Assembly: GCA_905221605.1 (NCBI GenBank) | Contig: CAJNDS010000971.1 | Coordinates: 1-46,647, forward strand | DNA from: Symbiodinium natans | Taxonomy: Eukaryota > Sar > Dinophyceae > Suessiales > Symbiodiniaceae | Length of the DNA stretch: 46,647 nucleotides | Direction: 5' to 3' | In this document: piece after piece, positions 18,034 to 27,256 of the stretch | Layout of the letters: each line of letters opens with the position of its first letter | Numbering within the stretch: position 1 is the first letter of the stretch | Position numbers and translations under genes: made by a program | The notes under the pieces: generated by a model | What the model saw: only the letters and a program-made list of their open reading frames with translations | Told to the model about the DNA's origin: nothing | The model's database searches: none

Positions 18034-18256
18034 GGTGTTATGGTACTATTTACAGCTCCCCAGGCCTTGGTACCTGGGCGGGGTTTAACGCACCTCACCT
18101 GAGCAAAAATTTCTTTAGCACAGCACACATGTTGATAGCTGAGCTCGCATTTGGGATAAGATACATGTTGATAGCTGAACTCACACTTAGCATGAGACAG
18201 CATACATGTTGATAGCTGAGCCTTGTGATAGGCTTTGCCTTCTGGTGATGATGGTG
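17966..18256 (-). repeat. 291-bp terminal direct repeat, upstream copy
   Basis: The 5' end of the element. It holds three spaced copies of ACATGTTGATAGCTGA (18127, 18163, 18204 on +), a small inverted repeat CCCAGG/CCTGGG at about 18060-18080, a TAAATA just upstream of the ORF1 ATG, and the first 22 or so codons of ORF1. These may be leader and promoter elements, but function is not shown. Confidence 0.9.
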
Positions 18257-19629
18257 GTGGTGATGGTGGTGGTGGTGGTGGTGGTGATGGTGGTGGTGGT
18301 GGTGGTGGTGGTGGTGATGGTGATGGTGGTGGTGGTGGTGGTGGTGGTGGTGGTGGTGGTTGGGTATGGTGGTGATGCGTGGTGTGTGGGGTGGTGGTGG
18401 TGGTGGTGGTGGGGTGGTGGTGGTGGGTGGTGATGTGGTGGTGGTGGTGGTGGTGGTGATGGTGGTGGTGGTGGTGGTGGTGGTGGTGGTGTGGTGGTGG
18501 GGGTGCTGGTGGTGGTGGTGGTGGTGTGGTGGTGGTGGTGGTGTGGTTGGATGGTGTGGTGGTGGTGGTGGTGGTGGTGGTGGTGGTGGTGGTGATGGTG
18601 GTGGTGGTGGTGATGGTGGTGGTGGTGGTGGTGGTGGTGGTGGTGATGGTGTTGGTGGTGGTGTGGTGGTGGTGAGGTGGTGGTGGTGGTGGTGGTGGTG
18701 GTGTGTGGTGGTGGTGATGGTGTGGTGGTGGTGGTGGTGGTGATGGTGTTGGTGGTGGGTGGTGGTGGGTGGTGGTGATGATGGTGGTGGTTGATGGTGG
18801 TGGTGGTGGTGGTGGTGGTGGTGGTGGTGGTGGGGATGGTGGTGGTGTGATGGTGGTGGTGGATGGTGGTGGTGGTGGTGGTGGTGGTGGTGGTGGTGGG
18901 GTGATGGGGGGGTGGTGGTGGTGGTGGTGGTGGTGGTGGTGAGTGGTGGGGTGGTGGTGTGTGGTGATTGAGGGTGGTGGTGGTGGTGGTGGTGGTGGTG
19001 ACGTGGTGGTGGTGGTGGTGGTGGGGGTGGTGGTGGTAGGTGGTGGTGGTTTGGGTGGTGGTGGTGGTGGTGGTGATGTGTGGGGGGTGGTGGGGGGGTG
19101 GAATGGTGGTGGTGGTGGGTGATGGTGGTGGTGGTGGTGGTGGGTGGTGCGTGAGGTGGTGGTGGTGGTGGTGGTGGATGGTCGGTAGGGGTGGTTTGGT
19201 GATGGTGGGGGTGGTGGTGGTGGTGGTGGGTTGATGGTGGTGGGGGTGGTGGTGGTGGTGATGGTGGTGGTGGTGGTGGTGGTGGTGGTGGTGGTGGTGG
19301 TGAGTGGTGATGGTGGTGGTGGTGGTGGTGGTGGGTGATGGTGGTGGTGGTGGTGGTGGTGGTGGTGATGGTGGTGGGGTAGGTGGGTGGTGGGGTGGGG
19401 TGGTGTGGTGGTTGGTGGTGGTGGTGAGGTGGTGGTGGTGCGTGGGGTGGTGGGGGGGTGGTGGTGTGCGGGGTGGTGGTGGTGGTGGTGGTGGTGGTGG
19501 TGATGGTGGTGGTGGTGGTGGTGGTGGTGGTGATGGTGGTGGTGGTGGGGTGGTGGTGGTGATGGTGGTGGTGGTGGTGGTGGTGGTGATGGTGGTGGTG
19601 GTGGTGGTGGTGGTGGTGGTGGTGATGGT
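18250..19629 (+). repeat. GGT microsatellite, about 1.37 kb
   Basis: Nearly uninterrupted GGT trinucleotides with scattered GAT, GGG and GTG variants. It abuts the element's 5' end, whose own edge is GATGATGGTG, and ends directly at the 377-bp host repeat. The long His/Pro/Thr or Val/Gly open frames here are translation artefacts of the repeat. Confidence 0.95.
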
Positions 19630-20006
19630 GGGAGTTCAGAGTTGAGAGTCGGAGGGGAGTGGGCTTGGCATGGGCTTGACGCCGAGAAGGTCCACGTGGA
19701 CAGTTTTGACCAACTCTCTGCACAGTAGAAGCTCGGCACGAAGAGCAGCCCCAGCCCTGGTGCCCAGAAGGCGCAACCAGCAAACACAAACCGCCAGGGG
19801 CCAAACTGTAGAGAGCACGGTGCTTCAAGCTCAAAAAGTTCGGAAAGGGCTCAGGGCATACAGTACGGTCTGGGGGTGCTCATGTGGGACCTCTGAATCA
19901 CGGGGCGCAGGACAGAGGTGGAAACTCCAGGCTTTCTTCGCTCTCTTAGGCGTAGGTGCTGCGCGTCTCTTTGCAACTTAAGCGTTAACTGCTCGCCTCT
20001 CTCTCG
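19630..20006 (+). repeat. 377-bp host duplication, right copy
   Basis: Appears identical to 13814-14190. It continues directly into the unit 2 DUF4116 gene, so this is the copy still attached to the gene. Confidence 0.85.
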
Positions 20007-20036
20007 CTCTCTCTCCCTCTCTCTCTCTTTCTTTTG
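20000..20036 (+). repeat. CT microsatellite before the unit 2 DUF4116 exon
   Basis: A CTCTCT run ending in TTTCTTTTG. A similar tract lies at 41158-41180 in unit 5. It could serve as a polypyrimidine tract of an intron. Confidence 0.8.
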
Positions 20037-20038
20037 TT

Positions 20039-20737
20039 TTGTGCGGGGGGCCTCCTCTGCGAGGCATAGGGCCACAAGAGATCGAGGGAGAAGCTGAGCC
20101 GGCCGACGAGGCCGGGCGTTCCTTCAGGGAGGCCGAGGGTGAATTAACGGTGCTGAAGAGTAGTGGCGCTCGCGCCTCGAAGGGCCGTCAGCGGCTCCTC
20201 GAGTACATCCGCCGCGGCGACGGCTTCGAAGTCTGGGGAGCCCTGAGGGCCGCCCCGGCGGAGCTCCAGGCCGACCGCGACCTGGTCCTCAAGGCTGTGG
20301 AGTGCTTTGGCCTTGCCTTGGAGCATGCGGCCGACGAGCTTAAGGCCGACCGGGACTTCATCCTCAAGGCCGTGGAGAGCTTTGGCCCTGCCCTGGAGCA
20401 TGCGGCCAACGAACTCAAAGCCGACCGCGACTTCCTGCTTGCAGCAGTGAGGGCGACGCGTTCGGACTGGCTCCTGCATTTTGCGTCTGAGGAGCTCCGA
20501 GAGGACGAGGCCCTGGCCCGGCGCTGCAAAGAGGCGGCCGGGACGGGCCTCGTCTTCACCTACTACCGCAGCTATGACTGCTCCGGTGAAATGCGCGACG
20601 TCTTCCCGGCCGCCGGTGCCTCCGTCCCCGGGGGCGAAGCCTACGAGGCGGTGATGGAGCAGCTGCGGAGGGCCGCGCACGGGAGCTCCTCGGCTCCGGG
20701 TGTGCCAAGAAATTCTCGACCCCAGACCTCCCCATAG
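20039..20737 (+). CDS. DUF4116 repeat protein, unit 2
   Basis: The frame is open for 232 codons and contains no ATG near its start; it opens at TTG. It has an N-terminal acidic stretch (EIEGEAEPADEAG), two full 25-residue DUF4116 repeats (ADRDFILKAVESFGPAL), a terminal half-repeat ending RATRSDWLLHF, and the shared C-terminal domain (GTGLVFTYYRSYDC, GASVPGGEAYEAVM). It ends at TAG after PRNSRPQTSP. Function unknown. Its presumed first exon at 11601 is now 8.4 kb away because of two insertions, so expression of this copy is doubtful. Confidence 0.75.
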   Translation: MCGGPPLRGIGPQEIEGEAEPADEAGRSFREAEGELTVLKSSGARASKGRQRLLEYIRRGDGFEVWGALRAAPAELQADRDLVLKAVECFGLALEHAADELKADRDFILKAVESFGPALEHAANELKADRDFLLAAVRATRSDWLLHFASEELREDEALARRCKEAAGTGLVFTYYRSYDCSGEMRDVFPAAGASVPGGEAYEAVMEQLRRAAHGSSSAPGVPRNSRPQTSP

Positions 20738-21144
20738 AAACCCTTCAAAGGCTAAGAAGCCCTTGAAGACCCCCTCTTGACCCTTCAAAACCTTAAACCC
20801 CTCTAAATTGACTCTAAACCTCATAAGCCTCTATGAACCCCCTTGAAGCCTTTGTTTTTGTTTCTCTTTTCGTCTTGTTCGACGAGTTCAGGACATTTTG
20901 GAGCTTCGGATGTGTCGGTTTGGTTCCTGCAGGAAACCTTCCGCGCGCCGTGCCGTGCCGGAGCCGGCGTCGAAACGCGCGAGAATGTCCAGAACAAAAA
21001 CATGTCAAAAACAGGAACAACGCAAGACAAAAAGACATAACAACGCAAAACAAGCAAGAAAGAACGCAACACGTCTACAAGAACAAAAGCAATTCGTCAG
21101 TCATTCTGTCGCGTCTTTGTTCGACTAGGCAGCTTTTTGCGTGT

Positions 21145-21183
21145 TTTAGTTTCTTTATTTTTTGTTTCTCTCTCTCTCTCTGT
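21145..21183 (+). repeat. Pyrimidine tract downstream of the unit 2 DUF4116 gene
   Basis: Shorter version of the T/CT tract at 6838-6893. Confidence 0.7.
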
Positions 21184-21479
21184 ATTCGCACGTTTCGTGT
21201 TTTTTGTGTCGTTTTTTCGCGCTGCACCTCCGCTTAATCGAGACACATGGAGCATTTCCACGGCCTGAGGTCATGTCTTTTTTTCTGCTATTGGGTTTAT
21301 TGTTCTCACCCTTGGTTTTCTCGTACTCACGTTGAATCTAGTACAACTTGTCGAAGAGTACTCGAAATCATTGGGACAGCAGTTCAATTGAAACTAAGAC
21401 CCGACTCTAATCAGAAGTCCACCCTACTGAAAGCAAAGGACGTTTGTTGAGCCTTTTTGGGATTTCGATGCAGTCTAGA

Positions 21480-21815
21480 AGATCGTGACAAAATACCAGA
21501 CTACTAAAGAACCACTTGCCGTCCCGCCATGTAAGCTTCAACCTTGACGCAACAGCTCGCATTACATCAAAAGAGTGCAATTGCAATCTTCTTGCGCCCG
21601 TGATCTCATAGAACATTTTGTGGAGATTATTTAATTTCCCGAAGCTTTAACAGGAGACACCAAAAAGTGACCTTCCAAACGAGTTATTAATTTGCATCAC
21701 ATCTAATTGTGATCTTGCTAGTTTCACTGGAGTCCTTGTTCTTCTTCTTCGGATACGTATTGCGTTTTATTGAGACTGGGCTCCCAAATTTAGCCGATGT
21801 TCAAGAAAAGTCCTA
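21480..21815 (+). repeat. Conserved inter-gene block, unit 2
   Basis: Copy of the 7190-7520 block. The core GGAGACACCAAAAAGTGAC is kept, but the following PKEFH-like frame seen in units 3 to 5 is changed. Confidence 0.65.
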
Positions 21816-21948
21816 ATGGTTCCCAAATAATAATATGAGGAGAACTTTTTGTCGAGTTGTATACCTGATCTTGACTGGCCAGCATCCTAAATTTTCAAGC
21901 TCATATCTGGTGTTTCCCGCATGCTTGCAAGCAATCACACATATTTAC

Positions 21949-22032
21949 CAGTATAAAATCAGTATAAAATCAGTATAAAATCAGTATACAATCAGTATAC
22001 AATCAGTATAAAATCAGTATAATATCAGTATA
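21949..22032 (+). repeat. ATCAGTATAA tandem repeat, unit 2
   Basis: About eight units of CAGTATAAAAT or CAGTATACAAT. This is twice as many as in units 1 and 3. Confidence 0.85.
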
Positions 22033-22419
22033 TGATGAAACTATAGCATCCATGCATAGCCACACACAATGTCATGTGGACACTGGCAATTGTGCGTTGC
22101 ATCACCGGTAGAAAAATACGGTACATACATGTCAAGAAACAAACAATTTGTTGAGAGGAACGGGGTTGCGTCACTTGGTTTTCCCCCAAACAAGCGTCTC
22201 CGTCGGCGTAAAATAGCAAAATTGGAGGCACTCCCACAGATCCACGATCTGTACTTTTTTCACAGGAGGTTCAGCTGCTCGGAGGGGTTGAAGTGTGGAA
22301 GGGGGGCCTGGGGCCCAACAGGGCCCAAGCCTCCGCCTCGGGTTTTCCCACAGTTTCTCCCATCTTGTGCCGGTTCCGCTTCCCCCCGCTGCGCGTGTCA
22401 GAGCGGCCGTTGTGCCCAG

Positions 22420-23532
22420 GCACTGCCACCGTCTGGTTTGACCAACAGCTGGTCTTCGGCCACGCTGCCGACGACGGGCGCTGGACGCACCCGAGCCACG
22501 ACTGCGGCCGGGACATGGTGCCGGTGCCACCGGAGCAGGGCCGCGAGGCCAAGTGGAGCTCCACAGTGGACTCCCGGAGCCAGTCGCTCGCCGCCGCCTC
22601 AGAGAGCAGCCGTGTCTTTAGCAGAGGCATAGACCCGAGCAATTTAGCATGTCGTGCGAGTGTCACGTCTGCACGTGTTCACGTGTTTTGCACGTGCACC
22701 TCTCAGGCTCCCGAGGTTGGCAAGAGCTACGTATGCTGCTCGGATAGAAGCGTGAGACTCTCGCAGAGAGAAGTTGCATGAAGCTGCAGAGCCCAGAACA
22801 GAAGGAGTAGTTGCCAAGAGCCGCCGGAGAGTGGCGAGGGCTTTTGGCATTCCAAAGCGTTCTTGAGCCAGCATCTATTGAGCAGTTCTCGCAGCACCGT
22901 GCGCTGTCCCGCTGCCCGTTCCGAAGGCTGGTGCTGCCACTGGCTGCGTGAAGTGCGCAGGCACCACGAGCGAGGGGAGGTGATCTGCTGCGCAGTGTCG
23001 AATATATATGACGAGGACGCTTGGACTGCAATAAGGGCTGCCAATTGCTGCCAATCAAACTGGGGATGGCCCTAAACCCTGAACCCCTGAACCCCTGAAC
23101 CCCTAAACGTTAAACCCCTAAACCCTATCCGCAGGCCAGAAGCATCCAGGCGCGCTGTCATTAGCAAGGCGTTTTTGGGCTCCAGCTCAGGCGTGGGTGC
23201 GGGACTATGGCGCAGGCTCCTCGGAGCTCTCGGATGCAGACGCCGAACTGCACGGCCTTCCCAAGAGCCTTGGATGGCAACCAAAAGGGTGTCTATAGAG
23301 TTTAGAGTTGGCGCTTGTCAGTTGCCGTTTTTGCTGCCCAAGGGAGACGTTCAAGAATGGGAGGCCGCCTGGCTGGGGCGAAGGCCAAATCCGCATCTCC
23401 AACGGCAAATCCTTCGAGCGCAAGGCGCCCGTGCACCCCCGGACGAAGAAGCCCTTGGGGGTGGGCTGCCGCTGGGAGCGGCAGGCCTTGGACAACATGG
23501 AGTTTCCGGTGTACGCGTTTTTCATGCCGTGA
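22420..23532 (+). CDS. Five-exon gene of unknown function, unit 2
   Basis: Exons: 22420-22601, 22707-22746, 22927-23027, 23191-23288 and 23343-23532. Lengths match unit 1 exactly (182, 40, 101, 98, 190). Exon 1 has VWFDQQLVFGHAADDGRW, exon 3 WLREVRRHHERGEVI, exon 5 ends DNMEFPVYAFFMP and TGA. Donors are GA (GAGAGC), GA (GAAGCG), GC (GCAATA) and GT (GTGTCT). The unit 1 ATG is GTG here, so this copy needs another start or an upstream exon. Differences from unit 1 in the exons are few and keep the frame. Function unknown. Confidence 0.6.
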
Positions 23533-26170
23533 GCCCCGCGAAGCGGCGGCCGCGGTCCTCCAGCCTTTGAATCAGCCCTGCTTGCTCGGGTGGGCAGCAC
23601 TGTCTCCGCCGAAATCCTCCTCTCTTATCAACCCACAGGCTGGACAAGAGGGCCGTAAGAGCCGCAAGAGCTTCAAGAGCCGTAAGAGCCACAAGAGCCG
23701 CCGCTTCACCCGGGCGGATCCCTCTCAGGCAGCTGCGGTCAAGGCTCCTCTTCGCATGGCACGTCATCAAGTACAATACTGTACCATTGGACCATTGGTA
23801 CAGTACAAGTATTCTGCTGGTCTTCGACAGTCTATCCGCAGCTGATGTGACGCTTCTGTCCAAGCACCGGCCTTTGCAAAGCAAATCTGCCGCCAATCTG
23901 CACATCTCGGCATCTGAGAGCACATCGTGAGCCCGGAGCAGCAAGGGGGGGCGGAAAAGGCTGCCTCGAAAGCACCGGCGCAAAGGGCACCTGAGGAAAG
24001 CTTCTCATTTTGGAGAGAGCCTTGCACAAGTACAAAAAACAGGCTCCCCCCAAAAGCCCCAAAAGCCCAGAGAAGCAGCCCTCCATGCCCCTGAGCCCTC
24101 TAAGCCTTCAGCCCTGAAACCCCAAGCCCCCCAAAAGCCTTCCCCAAAACCCTCCGGACCCGGGTCGCGGTTCCCGCAACAAAAATGCCCAGAATCGCCC
24201 TCCCATGCCCCTCGAGGCCGCCTTCAGCCTTCAGCCCTCTAAAGCGGGCTCGGGGTAAGCCCCCGAAGCCCCTAGATCCCCGAAAGCCTCCCCAAAACCT
24301 TTGGAGCCCTAAGCCTTATAAACCTCAAACCCTGCACCCTAACCCCAAAGCACCCTCAACACCCTCAAATTCTTCGGACCCGGAACGCCTTTCTCCTGCG
24401 GCTCCCGGGCGGCCCGCGCGGGGGGTGGCGGGGGGGGAATCCTTCGTCCCGAGGGCCCGGGACCCACTGAGGGGTTTGCCAAAGCACTTGTATGCTAGTA
24501 GAGAATTACAGTAGGGAATGTCGAGGAATTTCAGGTGCCTTTCGGGCCCCCTCATTTGAGGATCTTGGGGTGCGTTCTACCTTGTCAAGGGGTTTAGGGG
24601 TTTGGGGGGATGAAGCTGAGGTTGAAAGACTACACTTCCGGATTCAAGCGGGAGGGGGGGTACGGTGACCTCTTGTTTTGGGCAGCTGGGGGTCTCAAGG
24701 CAAACCCTGAACCCTGAAGCCCACAAGCCCTGAGCCTAAAGGCGCTTTTGAAAGCACCCAAACCCTTTAAGCGCCCTCTACACGCCCTCTAGACGCCAGT
24801 AGTTCTTCGTCGAGACGGAAGAGAATGCTTTTGTGCTGGGTCATAGCAGACATTCCCAAGCCCCCTTTGCAAGAAGCCCACGCACACAAAAAAGCTCAAA
24901 AACCCGAAGGCCGCGCACGTCCTGGAGGTTCAGGGAACTTCGTAGGCAGTTCTCTGAAGTAGGTGGGACTATGACCTTAGTTTCCGTCAGGGTACTTCGA
25001 ACCCCTCTTGAGTGTGAATAGGTACATAAGTCTCCCGATCAAGTAAGTGCCGTATGCCACGCTCTGAGGCTCTGCAAATGGCAGTGCTTTGCCTGTGGCC
25101 TCCTCAGGCAAATGAGCCCCTGTGCACGCCCAAAAGCACATGGTCATATGTGGGGGCAAGGGCTTGAGCGTGGAGTTTAGGGTCGAGAGGGATCTAGGAC
25201 TTAGGGTTGGGGGTTTGGAGGTTAATTGTTTAGGGCTTTGGTGGGCAACGGCTGTGTCCCACACAGGTTCTCCTCAACCTGCAGGTACCACAGTAGGTAA
25301 ATTTAAACCATAGCATAAGCCCCAAGGCCCAAGACCCCCCTTTTTTTCCTCGGGACTGGGTAGGTAACTTTTAGCCTTTTTGGTTGTATAGAATCCTGAT
25401 ATATATATATATATACATACATATAACTGGGCAACCTTTTTGGGCTAGGGTATTCAGACCCTAAGTGTTAGTCCATGGGTGCAACGTTCATCGACTGAAG
25501 GGTCACAGGCTCAGACCACCTCAAGCCACCAAGGCCTTGCGCCTCCACCGGGTGGACGATGAAGAGCTGCCTACATGAGTGCGGCGCCCCGGGCCTATAG
25601 GTTTGAGTCTGCGCTTGTCGGCTGCATTCTTTGGATGGGCCGGCAACACGTCTTGCATGCAAGTCCAAAAGCGCAGCCCTTGATGCGAGCGTAGACAGCT
25701 TCATGAAGCCACTCCTTGGAGGATGGGGGGATTTTAGGAAATGGTTACTTTGTGGCATGATTGAGTAGCGTAGCCCCAACTAGGGCACTTACAATTCTAC
25801 TTCGTACCTTCTGCTTATATAATAAGGCCAGGGGCCATGCTCAGTCGGAAATGAGCGGTGATTCGGCGCTCCTCTTGAAGCCAAACAACTCATCCTAGAC
25901 CCTGTTGATTGGCGTAAGGCAAAGATGTCGACGGAGCAGGCACCTGCCACGTTCCTGCGTGTCGGCATGCGGAGTCTAAAAAGGTCCGCTGCACCCTCCT
26001 GCGAAGCACCCCCCAAAGCCCAAAAGATTTCGGGCGAGTCGGAATCAGTTCGGTCTCAGCCGCGCCCCTTGCGCGCGTGAAGGCCGAACTTTGGACTGCC
26101 CATGCACGCTTTGTGCTTGGCTCTAAGCCGCTAGGGCGTGGCGAGGGTTAGGAAAATCATCGAATCATCG
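23533..26170. other. Unit 2 downstream non-coding region
   Basis: Nearly identical to 9050-11600 with small indels and an added AT dinucleotide run at about 25398-25420 (ATATAT). No gene is supported. Confidence 0.55.
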
Positions 26171-26175
26171 ACGCC

Positions 26176-26208
26176 ATGTTCTGCTCCTGCAGCAATCCTC
26201 ACGACGAG
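26176..26208 (+). CDS. Candidate first exon of the unit 3 DUF4116 gene
   Basis: ATG opens MFCSCSNPHDE, then GTGCCT. It is the undisturbed counterpart of 11601-11633 and lies 1.05 kb before the unit 3 DUF4116 frame. The short Cys-rich start is conserved in position with MGSWCSKPDE of unit 5. Linkage to the downstream exon is inferred. Confidence 0.35.
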
Positions 26209-26440
26209 GTGCCTCACTGCCCGAAGCCACCTCGAGCCCGAACACGGCCCGAATGGAACCCCTAAGCGCAAGTGATGCCAGAAGCTCAACACGAAGCCAC
26301 ACAGTTGATTTCCCAAAGTCCTGCTTCCGTCCTTAATTCCCCCTAATTCTCACAAGGTTTGGGGTGGCTTCAGGGTTGCGTCGAAGGGGTCTGCGGGATC
26401 TTCTTTTGACTTTCTCTCAGGGCTTTTACAAGGGTTTTTT

Positions 26441-26500
26441 TGGGGTTTTGGGGTTTTGGGGTTTTGGGGTTTTGGGGTTTTGGGGTTTTGGGGTTTTGGG
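26441..26500 (+). repeat. GGGGTTTT array
   Basis: About eight GGGGTTTT octamers. Unit 2 has only two at about 13393-13410, so the array expanded in this unit. The sequence equals the Oxytricha-type telomere repeat, but the local-expansion origin is clear. Confidence 0.9.
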
Positions 26501-27256
26501 ATTGTCGAACGGCTCTGCGGTAGCCTTTTCGTATCTTTTTGTCTTCCTCTCATTTTTAGGTTTCGTTCCTTGACACTTTCCACCCCCTTAGAGCCTTCGA
26601 GCAAAGAAAGAGCTCCCGCGATAAAGGCTAGACCATGTTGGTGACCCAAGAAGGATCAGAGTTGAAACAAAACTTGCCCGGAACCCTAAATCCAAAAACC
26701 TCAAGGTCGGTCGGCCCCTGCGGGCTCAGGGGTGCTTAGGGGTTGCTGGCCCGCAAGAGGGGTTTGGCCATATAGGCGTGTGTCGAAAAATGAGCATCAC
26801 CTCGCCCCTGCAAGGAAGAGGAGTTGTTTGGAGGCAGCGATTGAAAGAGGGGAGGGGTGTTAGGTGGTAGCCACAGATGGAAGAGCCGATGGCACAAGGT
26901 CCGGCTTGTGTCACCTTTTCCAAGCTGAGATTCGATCGGTTGAATTGACAATGGAGAGTTGAGAGTCGGAGGGAGTGGGCTTGGCGTGGTCCACGTGGAC
27001 GGTTTTGACCAACTCTCTGCACAGTAGAAGCGCAGCACGAAGAGCAGCCCCACCCCTGGTGCCTAGAAGGCGCAACCAAATCAAAGCAACCAGCCAGGTG
27101 CCAAACTGTAGAGAGCACGGGTGCTTCAAGCTCAGAAAGCTCTGTCGTTTTTTGGGGTGGGGGGGCCTCCTCCGCGAGGCGTCGGGCCCCGGGAGATTGA
27201 GGGAGAAGCTGGGCCGCTCCACGAGGCCGGGAGTTCCTTCAGGGAGGTGGCAGCAG

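Larger units (their letters stand above)
14187..18256 (-). mobile_element. Penelope-like retroelement with Gag-like ORF1
   Basis: Read on the minus strand, a 3779-bp unit (18256 to 14478) has a 5' leader, ORF1 (18033-16399), overlapping ORF2 with reverse transcriptase (16765-14516) and only 38 nt after the ORF2 stop. The first 291 bp of the same unit then follow again (14477-14187). The two 291-bp copies appear identical, so insertion is recent or the copies are gene-converted. The RT has Penelope-like features. No integrase, protease, RNase H or GIY-YIG endonuclease was seen. Penelope elements often carry terminal direct repeats called pseudo-LTRs, which fits. ORF1 plus a -1 frameshift arrangement is unusual for that class. 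Confidence 0.75.

Noticed and set aside
17966-18256. Hammerhead ribozyme in the terminal repeats, as in many Penelope-like elements
   Set aside because: No CTGATGA plus GAAA core in the right order was found on either strand.
17976-19834. Very long minus-strand open frames rich in His, Pro and Thr
   Set aside because: They are translations of the GGT/ACC microsatellite and change amino acid with frame; not genes.
26975-27256. Upstream extension of the unit 3 DUF4116 frame
   Set aside because: The open frame is not kept relative to the DUF4116 frame in units 1, 2 and 5, so it is probably open by chance or belongs to a 5' flank or intron.
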